The translations under genes were made by a program, and so were the position numbers. The notes below the pieces were generated by a model that had not been told where the DNA came from, did not search any database, and worked only from the letters and a program-made list of their open reading frames with translations. From Fonsecaea monophora (lineage: Eukaryota; Ascomycota; Eurotiomycetes; Chaetothyriales; Herpotrichiellaceae), in the NCBI RefSeq assembly GCF_001642475.1, contig NW_019173939.1, positions 186,001-250,000 on the forward strand: 64,000 nucleotides of DNA. The letters run 5' to 3'. Of this stretch, positions 54,406-64,000 are shown piece after piece; the first letter of the stretch is position 1, and each line of letters starts with the position of its first letter.

Positions 54406-55395
54406 TCAATTGCCACTGATCAGTCGCACCAAACACACTGCAGCGCCAGCGGCAATAACACCCACAACCAGCATTTGGAGCGCTCCTCCGGTGCAAGCCT
54501 GGTAATTTTCCTTGCCAGTCCATCCCCGAACGACTCCCGTCTTGACATATCCAAATATCAGTAGCACGACTGCCATAAGTCCAATGCTCCACCACAATCC
54601 GGCCAGAACATTCTCACGAGCAACGATGAAATATGGTATCAGGGGAATGAAGCCGCCGGTGAAGTAACTGATGCCCAGTGTGAGTGCCGATAGATACGGT
54701 CGACCCGTGTCTGGCTTCGAGGCTTGAAATTGATTGCGCATGAGAAAGTCTTTGAGAACCGGAGTTGATGCTTCCATGTGATCTGCCACTCGTTTCGTCT
54801 CTTCTGCCGACAGTCCAAATTGTCCGAAATACTCCTGGATAAAATCCCTTGCGGCCTGCGGTTCGTGCAGGATAAGTTCGTTACAGTTGCGATCTGTGGC
54901 GTTGAATGATTCACTGTCTCAGGTCAGCGTTGGTCATATCGGTGCAGCGGATTCATGTACTTGGGCATACATTTCACTTTTAGCACCAACATATCCCCCA
55001 AGTCCCATTGATATTGCTCCAGCTATCAGCTCTGCGAGCCCACCTAGGATAACTACTCTGGTATCCCCCAGGGCTGTCAAACCAGCAGTGAGAGCAAATG
55101 GAACCGTGAGTCCATCTGAAAGTCCCAGGATGGCATCAGATACAACTCGCGCGTTGACACGACAATCCCAATCCAGCCAAAAACATCTCCGACGTTGCTG
55201 TGATCTTTTGTCTGACGGGAAGTCGGATACTGACTGTCTGCGTGAAGTTTGTGAAGTTTCTTGGAGAGTTGACGTCCGCGACAAAAGAAGCGGCTGGTTC
55301 GCCTCCAGATCTGGTGCTGTAGGGAGTGTTTCTCTTTCCTGGCTTGATGGGTTTGTATTTGGGATCATCCCATGGCACCACTTCTCCCTACCCAT
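54406..55395 (-). CDS. CCC1/VIT-family iron/manganese transporter
   Basis: In yeast, Ccc1 moves iron and manganese from cytosol into the vacuole. On the minus strand, exons are 55395-54971 and 54913-54406, giving 310 residues. The intron donor is best placed at GTATGC, which gives GAKSEIESFNATDRN in frame; the later GTACAT donor breaks the frame. The first membrane pair contains SDAILGLSDGLTVPFALTAG and LGGLAELIAGAISMGLGGYV, with the metal-binding Asp and Glu typical of the family. A cytosolic loop (EETKRVADHMEAS) precedes the C-terminal three helices. Residues 1 to about 70 are hydrophilic. A second in-frame ATG at 55368 (MIPNTNPSS) is an equally possible start. Confidence 0.9.
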
Positions 55396-56413
55396 GTTGT
55401 TGTGAGGTGCTGTTAATCTGGACCCTCTTTTTCTTCAAGCTGTTTCGAGCGACGTGACAACAAAGGTTCGGCTCTTGGTCAAGACGGTCAAACTGGACAA
55501 AATCTCTGGAACAAGTCTCTGATGCAGTCTGAAAAAAATGCCTATTGCTGTTCTCTCTGTCTTATATGCTTGTGAGGATCTGAAGTGATGCGGTGTGTGG
55601 TAATACTCCTGAAGGTTGCACCGAAGGCCAAAATACACCTTTTCAGCCAATCAGAAGGCGCGTAAAGGTCAGCGACAAAATTATGTCACTGAGTAATGCA
55701 GGTCGAAGTGAAGAGACTGCACCTTATATATGGTAGAAACATGAACGTCTTACACATATCCCTTGGATCAGGTGCTGATCTTTCGTTATTGATTGAGTGC
55801 GCCTTCGCTGTTCGGTCGTCGGTCGTCGCGTGCGGATGGACGTGCAAGTCGGGAGAGACTCGCGGAGACTGACAGCCTTGTAGAGCGAGTGACCGATTCG
55901 ACCGAATGACCGAGAAGGATAATAATGACATCGCCACTCAATCTCGGTGAAAGCGCATGTAAGGTGATTTAATGAGGCGTGCTACTACGTAACATATCTT
56001 TTAGCAGTTCTGTCAACACATCTCAACGTGCTACTCGACTTCTCGGCCTCTGTGCCTTCATACGCGGTTCGATCTTCGTGGTTGATCTTTCATGGCTGCC
56101 GTTGCCCGTCATGACGTCCCAACATTCGAGGAGTGGAAGGAATGCAATCGACAGGAAGGTGCCTCCCATCTGGTCCGCTCTCTCCCGCTCTCTTTTAAGC
56201 ATGTGAATTGTCTCTGCGGTCTCTCTCTTCCTCTTCTTCACATCACTTCCATTCCAGCATCATTCACTTTGCAAGCATCGACTGTTGAGCTAGGCTCGTT
56301 GCCTCAACTCTTAGCAGCTATATCCATTCATTCTATCCTCTGTTCGTTCCTTTCGCACCACTCCAGTCCTACATCTTCCAAACAACGAGCTGCTCGTCAA
56401 CCCTGCTGTCAAG
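55396..56413. promoter_or_regulatory. Divergent promoter region, CCC1-like / GPI-type protein
   Basis: About 1 kb between divergent genes. The right end has a long C/T-rich leader (about 56210-56400). No coding potential is supported. Confidence 0.45.
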
Positions 56414-57535
56414 ATGCCGTCCAAAGTTGTTCTTCTCTCTGCCATTGTGGCCTGTGGCTCCGCAGCATTGCTTTCCGAACAGAGGAGCCAGCCTGTCGAC
56501 AACGGCGTGAAAGTGATTCTCGGGGTTCCAGAGTCCAGCAGCCAGATTCGAAGCCCTCTTCCCATGCAAAACATCCTAGCATTTCCAAACCTGCCCGCTG
56601 AGCTCCGGAAGAGGGCAACAAATACGGACAAAGGGTGCTTCACCGTCATGGGTGACACTTGCGAAGACCCATTCGGCTTCTTTGCCTGCGCTGCGGATGC
56701 AAATTCTGGGGAGTGTATCCTTAGCGCACGGTGCACGATCAACTTTGAAGATTGCCTGTCTGAGGAAACCTCACTGCAGTCTCGCCAGGATGGTGGCGGT
56801 TCACCCTTTGATCCCGAGCTCAATCTGCGATCTTCGGACGAGACCGATTCTTCCGTTAACGCTGAGCTGGTAGAGCGTGGCGAGATCCGCTCAAATGCTG
56901 TTGATAAAAATCATCTCGAGGCTCGAGAAGACGCAAGGATTAGCGACGAGATCCAGGCTGCAGTGCCAGCTGAAGTCAAGGACGCCATGCTCAACGATGC
57001 CAATGCTGCCGAGTCGCTAGCCAATGAATTCACTAGCGGGTCTGTGCCGCAGTGGTTCGCCCAACTCCCTGCCAGCGTCACCAATTACTATGCAACGATT
57101 ACGCCTCCGCCCACCATGATCGCCTATGCTCTGCGGGATGCAACAATTGATCCAGAAAGACAAAGTGTTGAGAACTGGATAGCATCTATCCAGAGTTACA
57201 AGGAACTCATCGCCTCAGTCTCTCGGGCGGCTTCATCAGAATCAGACTCGGCTAGAAGATTGTCAAAGGCGGCGTCGGAAAAGTCCAAGTGGGCAAGCGA
57301 AGAGAGGGATGGGCTGTTGCAAACCAGCGCGTGGGAGCAATCAAGGCTGGCTTTGTCAATGTCGAGTCATGCTGCGGTTGAATCCAGCTATGCCGCCTCG
57401 GCCTCGCGCACTGTATACGATAGAAAGGCCGAAGATGGAGAAGGGAACGGTGCATACACCGGGGACGCGAGACTGGCACTAGGATCGAGCATCGTTGGGG
57501 CAGTGGTGTGCCTTGGTTTGGCGTTTGGGCTGTAG
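56414..57535 (+). CDS. Secreted Cys-rich protein, probably GPI-anchored
   Basis: This intronless gene codes for 373 residues. The N-terminus (MPSKVVLLSAIVACGSAALL) is a signal peptide. A dibasic RKR at about residues 65-67 could be cut by Kex2. Six Cys follow within about 40 residues (75-114: KGC, DTC, FAC, GEC, ARC, EDC). The second half is polar and rich in Ala and Ser with a helical pattern (SRAASSESDSARRLSKAAS). The last 20 residues are hydrophobic (LGSSIVGAVVCLGLAFGL) after a small-residue segment, fitting a GPI anchor signal. The protein is probably on the cell wall or plasma membrane. I do not recognise a named family. Confidence 0.8.
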   Translation: MPSKVVLLSAIVACGSAALLSEQRSQPVDNGVKVILGVPESSSQIRSPLPMQNILAFPNLPAELRKRATNTDKGCFTVMGDTCEDPFGFFACAADANSGECILSARCTINFEDCLSEETSLQSRQDGGGSPFDPELNLRSSDETDSSVNAELVERGEIRSNAVDKNHLEAREDARISDEIQAAVPAEVKDAMLNDANAAESLANEFTSGSVPQWFAQLPASVTNYYATITPPPTMIAYALRDATIDPERQSVENWIASIQSYKELIASVSRAASSESDSARRLSKAASEKSKWASEERDGLLQTSAWEQSRLALSMSSHAAVESSYAASASRTVYDRKAEDGEGNGAYTGDARLALGSSIVGAVVCLGLAFGL

Positions 57536-57645
57536 GCAACTCGGCCCCAATACGTTGTCGCCAAGTGAGGTGGTGAATGGAAATCCAGGCAGGAGTATTC
57601 GGTAGAAGGAGTCTTCAGGTATCATTAAGGAATCAGAAGTGGTCG

Positions 57646-58530
57646 TCACCTCCAGCCGCCCACTCTTCCTTCATCCCAACGTGCTCGCATCTCTCTTCTC
57701 TTTTCCAACACCGTTGCACCTTCTCTTATCCTCCTCACCCACTCACTAACTTCCTTCTCGCTTGCTTTGCCGTTGTTGGGGCCACCATAATAAGCATCGG
57801 AATCAGTTCCACCCTCAAGGAAACTCTCTTGCATAGCTTTCAAGAGCGCTTCTTGCTCGTTTATACTCGAGGCTAGCCGCTGATACATCTGTCTCGGGCC
57901 CCAAGGCGCCAAGGCATCGTCCATCTCAGTCTGCTTCCTGCGCCACTGCGTGTGCAGGCTCGTATGGTTTAGAAGCAGTTGAGCAGTGTCATCGCGCAGG
58001 GAACGAATTTGACTCTCAAGTTGAGCAACTTGCTGAGCGAGCTGAACGTTTTGTTGGATGGCTCTTTCGAGAGGAATCAGCGAGGAGGCGTAAGAGGGGT
58101 GCTGCGAGGCTAGGCTGGCGACCAAGGAGGGGTTACTGAGCAGCGGTTGGAGTTCATTGAGAGGCTTGTTAGAGACGTTCGATGGAAGCCATCGTTCGGA
58201 AATGGACGGTGGAGGGATGGGTTGGTAGGGATCTTGGGGTGGAATCGGCCGAAGCCCAGGCACGGGAGAGCTTGTCGCGTGCTGCTCTGCTGGGAGTGGT
58301 GGAGGTGGGCGGGGAGAGTCTACTTTGCTGGGTACTGCTGGGGCAGAGGAAAGAATTGGCGTCCCAGACCGGCTGGGGTCGGCACTTTGAGAGAGATGAG
58401 ATATCGGTTTTGGCGGAGGCGGAGGTGGTGCACCAACTGCGCTGGTTGGTGATGTCGGAGGTGGCGGCGAAATTGGCGCGCCAGGAGGCGCTGTTCCTGC
58501 TGGGGGGGATGTATAGAACGACTCTGACAT
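57646..58530 (-). CDS. VPS37: ESCRT-I subunit Vps37 (Mod(r) domain)
   Basis: A part of the ESCRT-I complex that sorts ubiquitinated membrane proteins into multivesicular bodies, acting on endosomes. This intronless gene codes for 294 residues. Residues 1 to about 115 are rich in Pro, Ser and Gly with several polyproline runs (PPPPTSP, GAPPPPPPKP). The Mod(r) domain covers about residues 115-285: LNELQPLLSNPSLVASLAS, a coiled coil (NVQLAQQVAQLESQIRSLRD) and the C-terminal part EKEVSEWVRRIREGATV. It overlaps no neighbour but ends only 110 bases from the convergent GPI-type gene. Confidence 0.88.
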   Translation of the reverse strand: MSESFYTSPPAGTAPPGAPISPPPPTSPTSAVGAPPPPPPKPISHLSQSADPSRSGTPILSSAPAVPSKVDSPRPPPPLPAEQHATSSPVPGLRPIPPQDPYQPIPPPSISERWLPSNVSNKPLNELQPLLSNPSLVASLASQHPSYASSLIPLERAIQQNVQLAQQVAQLESQIRSLRDDTAQLLLNHTSLHTQWRRKQTEMDDALAPWGPRQMYQRLASSINEQEALLKAMQESFLEGGTDSDAYYGGPNNGKASEKEVSEWVRRIREGATVLEKRREMRARWDEGRVGGWR

Positions 58531-58990
58531 TGTTACAATCAGATGACTTCACCTTTCAGGCCGGGAGAGCTTCTAAACACATCTACACGTATGGGCAGTA
58601 TGTGGGAGTGAAGTCGTAGCGTGGGGCGTGGGAGGGTAGTTAATGGCTCAGCCTTGTGGCAGATGTGCGGAGGCAGACGAGGCTGAGAAATTAAATTCTT
58701 AGCCTGCCACCAAAACTCCGCAACTTCACACCATGCTCTCGCTCATCTTTTGACCCTTCCATTAGATTGCTCTCGACTATACATTTTCGCACAACACCTC
58801 CCAGCCGATTTTCCATCGTGTGCTTCCACAACTTTGGTTATCGTCTCTGCGATATCACCGCCATCGAATCGCCCCATCAGTCGACGAAACGCAGCGACAT
58901 TCATTTGCGACGGCTCTTTGGCGCAGAGCTTTCGCCGGCTGATCAACCACATTTGTCCGACCCCTCAGTCTCCACCACGATAATTCAGAC
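58531..58990. promoter_or_regulatory. Divergent promoter region, VPS37 / SF3a66
   Basis: This 460-base interval between two divergent housekeeping genes probably acts as a shared promoter. No gene is seen. Confidence 0.5.
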
Positions 58991-59704
58991 ATGGACTACC
59001 AAAATCGAGCGGGCTCCAAGTTCGGGGGTGGTGGTGTAGCCTCGCACTCGGCGACAAACGCCGACCGGCGTGAACGGCTGCGAAAGCTCGCCCTCGAGAC
59101 CATCGACCTGGACAAAGATCCCTACTTCTTCAAGAACCACGTCGGCTCCTTCGAATGCAGACTGTGTCTCACGGTGCACCAGAACGATGGCTCCTACCTC
59201 GCCCACACGCAGGGGCGGAAACACCAGACCAACCTCGCGCGACGCGCGGCGCGGGAGCAGAAGGAGATGCAGAAGGACGGCAACCTGGCGGGCGCGGGGA
59301 TGATGGGCGTGCAGGTGCGCAAGAACATGGTCAAGATCGGCCGCCCGGGTTACAAAATCACAAAGATCAGGGATCCCCTCACCCGGCAGGTGGGCCTGCT
59401 GTTCCAGCTCCTGTACCCGGAGATCACGCCCAACGTGCAGCCGCGCGTGCGGTTCATGAGCGCGTTCGAACAAAAAGTCGAGGACCCGGACAGGGACTAC
59501 CAGTACCTCCTGGTGGCGGCCGAGCCGTACGAAACGTGTGGGTTCAAGCTACAGAGTCGGGAGGTGGACAGGAGAGAAGGCAGGTACTGGACGTGGTGGG
59601 ACGCCGACGCCAAGGAGTTTTGGTGCCAGGTGCTCTTCAAGACGGAGAGAGACGAGAGGTACTCGAATGTACCGGGCCTGGCACCGGCGGCGGGCAAGAA
59701 GTGA
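58991..59704 (+). CDS. PRP11: Splicing factor SF3a subunit 2 (SF3a66/Prp11)
   Basis: A core subunit of SF3a in the U2 snRNP, needed for branch-site recognition in the nucleus. This intronless gene codes for 237 residues, with the family start MDYQNRAGSKFGGGGVAS. The matrin-type zinc finger is at about residues 55-78 (FECRLCLTVHQNDGSYLAH followed by GRKHQ), with Cys2His2 ligands. The conserved core continues through GRPGYKITKIRDP and LLFQLLYPEI to YWTWWDADAKEFWCQVLFK. It lacks the long Pro-rich tail of the animal protein, as usual in fungi. G+C is high. Confidence 0.95.
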   Translation: MDYQNRAGSKFGGGGVASHSATNADRRERLRKLALETIDLDKDPYFFKNHVGSFECRLCLTVHQNDGSYLAHTQGRKHQTNLARRAAREQKEMQKDGNLAGAGMMGVQVRKNMVKIGRPGYKITKIRDPLTRQVGLLFQLLYPEITPNVQPRVRFMSAFEQKVEDPDRDYQYLLVAAEPYETCGFKLQSREVDRREGRYWTWWDADAKEFWCQVLFKTERDERYSNVPGLAPAAGKK

Positions 59705-62700
59705 AAAAGGTTCGGGCTGTACGAGGAACGTTTGTGGGAAATTTTGGACCGGTGGCGATTATCTAATGGGAACTGGTTTTGCTCAATGGGATTCATGGGT
59801 GCTAGACGGAGCAGCGAGGTTCTTTTACCTATACAGGACACCAGAGGCTATGATACCCTGTCGAATCAGAAGAAAGTCATTGTGATTGCACAAAAATACC
59901 CGAGTGGCCAGCCTGACTCTATATTTCCGAGTGTCCCGTGCTCGTGCTGCCATGCACATCGGATCAGATCAGGCTCGGATCGGACTTCTGATGTGTGCGA
60001 CAACGGTCGCATTCGCAATACATTTCAACATCGGCGATCCTGAGATATTGCTAGGTTTTACATTTTCTACTTCTCTTCTCTTTTCTGCAACCTATCATCA
60101 CAAACAGCAAGCTTCGTTAATAATATGCAAGAGGTCCCCAAGTGCATGAGATTTCGGTACTCCTCTGTCCTGGATTTACAATGCTGAAATGATTGTTCAA
60201 AGTCGAACCCCATTTCAGACTGTGTTACCTCTGTGTGTCTGTTGGAGAGAGAGTGGTAGAGGAGCGGATTATCAAATATCCGAAATTGTATTTTCTGGGG
60301 TTAATATCCACGTGACTTAAGATGCACAGCTTGCCTTTGCAAACCTCATTGGCTGCCAGAGTACCTCAATGGTGTTTAAGGGTCGCTGGGCAACAAGGAA
60401 CGGACAATCGAATGCTAAGTTTTGTTCCCTCGTTCCCATTCTTCCCCTCCCCCTTATATCCTCGCACATACATTTTCTCCTCCCCCAATCCGCACAGTGC
60501 CCCAGCGTACCCACGGCTCCAGAATGAATCTGCCTTATGTAATAGTGTAACGACCACGACACCCTCCCCTCCGACGACCGACCGACCTGCTGGACTTCGC
60601 CTCTCTGCATTTTCTGTCGACACGAGCGTCACCAAGTTCGACCCGATCCACGATACAACAAGCAGCCTTGGGTGGTGAATATGGTTGCATATGACCTGAC
60701 ATTACGGTGCTTTTGGTGAGGCTCTCGCTTGGAATTCTGATGCTCAAAAAGAAAGATGGACACTAAAAGATACAATAACCGGTGGAGGAAACTCGCGGTC
60801 GGCAGCCTTTGCGGGTTTCATCGAGTGGTTTTGGAAAGGCGATGAATGGTGCCGGATGGAGCAGTAAGCTTCGGATTGGCAAGTCAGTGCCCATGCTGGG
60901 TTGAGTGTTCTCAGTGGCACCAACTCTTACTTATTTCCAGCCGCGTTGATGACAAGAGCAACTCTTGTGCTTGTGCTCGAGCCCTTGCTTGACTATTTCC
61001 CGTGCTTCGCGGGTCCAGCACTGATTGGGTGCGGCGGTTTTTGGACTTCTTGGGTCTCTTTCGCTCCAAGGTCGGCCGCGGTCGGTTTTGAAGTTTCCCC
61101 TTGCGCCCCTGTTGCCATCATCAGATTCGTTGCTCCTCGACTGTCAAAAGAACTCGTGCTCTGTGCGCTGGGAGCAAAGGCCAGATCACCCGGGCCTGTT
61201 TCTGTCCGATTCTGTTGCTCAGGGTCTTCAATTCAGTGATAAAGTTCTAAATCGAGGGTCTCTGGAAGTGTGGGTGAGAAACCTGGATCTTCTGGGGTGG
61301 CTGTATATTGCTGCAGTCGATGTTGAAGCCCACGAGACGCGTTCAAGAAGTTTTTGGGGTCACGGCGGAAGCCAAAGCGTATTCGTATGGTCGGTAAGAC
61401 CAACAGGTCGTCGAAATGCTCGACACGCTCTCCAGCCACTGAGCGCAGTTAGATATAGCCCGCGTAAAGAGATGTGCATATTCTCACCTTGTGGGTTGAG
61501 AGCGCCCGCTGGAAAGCGAATGGCCAACTTCAGAGGTGAAATACTCACGGTGCAGTGAGGAGTTTCTGTTGTAAGCGCCTGTCGAGGAAGGTAATACAAG
61601 GTGTTGGAAGCCTGCGCCAGTGGCGAATTCACTATATTTTTAAGTCAAAGCTGCTGAAATGGCGAAGGGGGTAAAATCTTTGTGGGGGGGAAAACGAAGC
61701 TAGTGCAAAGGTCAAGGCCGCCTAGGAGAAGCGAACAGATTGTGGAAGAAAGATGACTCGGATGAGAAGCAGTTTCGTCACTTGTGGATCGACACATCGA
61801 TGAGCCACATCGCCCTGGTGAACGGGCTCCTGGAGGATCGCGCCATTGCCTCTGCAACTCGACAAAATTGAAAGGAGGGCGCATGAAACCAGGAAACAAA
61901 CTTTTCATAGCGATGGTTGCTACGACTTCGAAGGATGCGGGTGGTTTTGGTCTCAGGTTTTCGCCTAGTAAATATAGTGATAGGCTCGAAAGAGATGGGG
62001 TTTGGTTAGCCCTTGACCAGCCAATGCGGACAGGAGCAGTCGAATTGTGCGGGAAAAGAATCTGTCAGGCAGAAGTCTGTCAGGTGTCCATGGGGTGTTG
62101 TTTCGAGCTCATACTCTCAAGCCTCTTCAAGTCTTTGCAGGCTGTTGGCGTTATGGTGGGTTTGGGCCAACAACGCCTGAATTCCAAAAAGACTTTTGTG
62201 ATGACCGGACCGTCGGATAGCTTCATGCTTTCCAGAACTTCCGCGGGACTTAGAAGGTAGCCCACATACAGAGTAGGTAGGGGCTGAACCTAAAAGTCGT
62301 GAGACGGGTTGGGGATACTTTCCCTCGTCGAGCGGTTCAACCACAGTTAATAGGATACGGAGCATTGCTGACGAGGCCCAAACAGTCTAGTGTAAAGCTG
62401 TAACGCAATTCCGCTCTTCAAAATTCCCGGTGGTTGGTGCGGGGCCCGCGGATCATTGTATTATCACAGGCGTTAGGAGGACCCGATGTGGCTCCAGGTG
62501 TAGACGGCGCGTTGGCGCTGCGTCAACCGGGCATGCATAAGAGGAGGGCCTGGCGACCTTCCAAGGTCGACGTGTCGCTTCACATCATACCTCGTACACT
62601 CTTTGTGTTGCTTTATTCTTTCTTTCTCTCTCGATTCCAGAGAGCTTCCGATTCTATCTTCTGTTCACCAAGGTCGGTTGCCTTGAGAAAAATGCGCTTT

Positions 62701-64000
62701 CTCGTCAATTGCTCACTGATTACTTGATTCCGGCCCACTCATATCATGCTAGGGCATAGCATTTTAAGGGGCTGTGGCTGGGTCGATCTTCCTAGAACCA
62801 CTAGCGCGGTCTCGGGATATGCAGAGATAATGTGAGTCCACTGTCGCATTCTGAGGAAAATTTGACTGAATGGCGCCCGAGCCTCAGACGACGAAGAGTC
62901 AAGTGTATGGAGTACCCTGAGGCTCCACAGAATAAGAGGCACATTCCGAAAGCGGTTACATCGCACCAAAGATTGGATCAACATTCTTTTATAAAATAAC
63001 CGAATGGATAATCTCAGCTTCGAAGCCCTATGTGCGGATCGTCAAAGCCATGGCGCCATATAATTACATTTGGAGGCCCAGTGATCCGCCGCAAAGCAAT
63101 GCTGACACGTGACACAAGATACTACGGTGGGCTGTACGACCACATGTCATCATGCCCTCAGTGCTTCTCTTGTGCGCATCCCATTTGCTTTCCTGGTCTT
63201 TGCCCGGACTAGGAACCTTTTCTTTGGTCGTCTTCAAGACTGGCTAATGAGACGTGCTGTGGAAGGCGACTCTTTCTACATCACGGATTGTTGCGGTGTG
63301 GTTTTACCGATGAACTCGGGCGAGGACTTTCTTCACTTCACACAGACCTCCATTTCACTTAGCAAACAGCCACTGGTTTGATTTTCATCGCTGACACCCT
63401 GTATGAAGATTACTTGTCCTTTGCCCTTCGAATATCATTGGAGTCGTTTCAATGCCAATCCATAAAGTGTGGCCTGCGCCTCAACGTGGCCGTGTTATAT
63501 CGCCCGAACCCTCCTTGACGTCGACGCCTTGCCATGAATGCTGGTTCATGCACGCAAGATATCTGCCAGGCTCATTCGTGCGCTCTGCACTCACAAGGTC
63601 ACGCTTGGGCCTGGTGTGTGTGGGCTATGTTTGCAGTGGTGTTGTCTCTCTGAGGCGGTCGACCTGCAGTGCCTGAACATCTTGGATTGGTTGGGAACAG
63701 CAGGGATGACACCACCTCAATGCTACAGCCTCATTGTCGAGACTCCGGTCATACCGCACCTAGATGCCACCAACGGTCAACGGATGTAGGCAATGAAATC
63801 TACAGCCTCACTACGATGTGTTTTAAAGCGGAAGGCACCCGTGGGCAGTTGACCTGGCTTGACTTTGGTCCACCTCTAAATTACATCGACTCTTTGAGCA
63901 TTCACCAGCCTTGAAAGCTTCCTATCTGCCAAGATGGAGGCTTTAGGCCTCGCATTTGCAGTTGCTCCTTTACTGGGAAGTGGTCCCAGGATAATCCGGT
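59705..64000. other. No supported gene to the right edge
   Basis: Over 4 kb carry only short frames on both strands. Some look slightly protein-like (for example minus 62080-62265, with GYLLSPAEVLESMKLSDG, and plus 63109-63381), but none has a domain, a clear start or a convincing exon chain. CACGTG sites occur at 60309-60314 and 63116-63121. A gene with many short exons or an RNA gene cannot be excluded. Confidence 0.45.

Noticed and set aside
61784..62260. 158-codon plus frame and opposed minus frames
   Set aside because: Both strands look equally weak; no domain and no splice-supported extension.

Overview
The window is nuclear DNA of a filamentous ascomycete (Pezizomycotina). The genes have short GT..AG introns of about 45-70 bases. 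The gene set includes LSM8, RPB12, SF3a66/Prp11, VPS37, a Scy1-like pseudokinase, a Zn2Cys6 regulator and Dal5-type permeases. There are also fungal-specific secreted proteins (a Bys1/thaumatin-like protein and a GPI-type protein). The mix of aromatic-acid catabolism and these families suggests Eurotiomycetes, possibly Chaetothyriales; that placement is inference and was not tested. I see no bacterial features, CRISPR arrays, rRNA or tRNA genes, and no intact transposon.

Layout. 0.8-1.1 kb: LSM8. 1.8-3.6 kb: Dal5-type permease (6 exons). 5.9-7.8 kb: GH13 maltase. 8.7-17.8 kb: a homogentisate module with fumarylacetoacetase, a CYP504-type phenylacetate hydroxylase P450 and homogentisate dioxygenase, all on the plus strand. 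19.0-20.7 kb: bHLH factor. 21.5-22.9 kb: mitochondrial branched-chain aminotransferase. 24.9-27.7 kb: Scy1/SCYL2-like pseudokinase. 28.4-30.5 kb: aquaglyceroporin with a 340-residue cytosolic extension. 31.4-38.5 kb: a second Dal5-type permease, a peroxisomal 4CL-like acyl-CoA ligase and a Zn2Cys6 activator. 38.9-40.2 kb: anthranilate phosphoribosyltransferase. 40.5-40.8 kb: RPB12. 43.3-46.8 kb: a 1121-residue protein of unknown function. 46.8-50.2 kb: gene-poor, repeat-like DNA. 50.2-50.8 kb: Bys1-like secreted protein. 54.4-55.4 kb: CCC1/VIT-family metal transporter. 56.4-57.5 kb: secreted, probably GPI-anchored Cys-rich protein. 57.6-58.5 kb: VPS37. 59.0-59.7 kb: SF3a66. 59.7-64 kb: no gene I can support.

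How the genes may work together. The CYP504 P450 would hydroxylate phenylacetate or 3-hydroxyphenylacetate towards homogentisate. HmgA opens the ring and FahA makes fumarate and acetoacetate. The isomerase step (maiA) is not in the window. The permease, the AKL-ended ligase and the Zn2Cys6 factor (sharing a 0.67 kb divergent promoter with the ligase) look like a small-acid uptake and peroxisomal activation unit. The two amino-acid biosynthesis genes (TRP4-type and BCAT) each have a TGACTCA element upstream, consistent with cross-pathway (Gcn4/CpcA) control.

No wholly new system is proven. The best candidates for novelty are the 1121-residue protein with a C-terminal Cys cluster, the paired 20-base palindromes just after it, and an upstream ORF that overlaps the hmgA start codon. 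Exon joins were derived by hand from splice motifs, reading-frame continuity and family resemblance; they need RNA-seq support.
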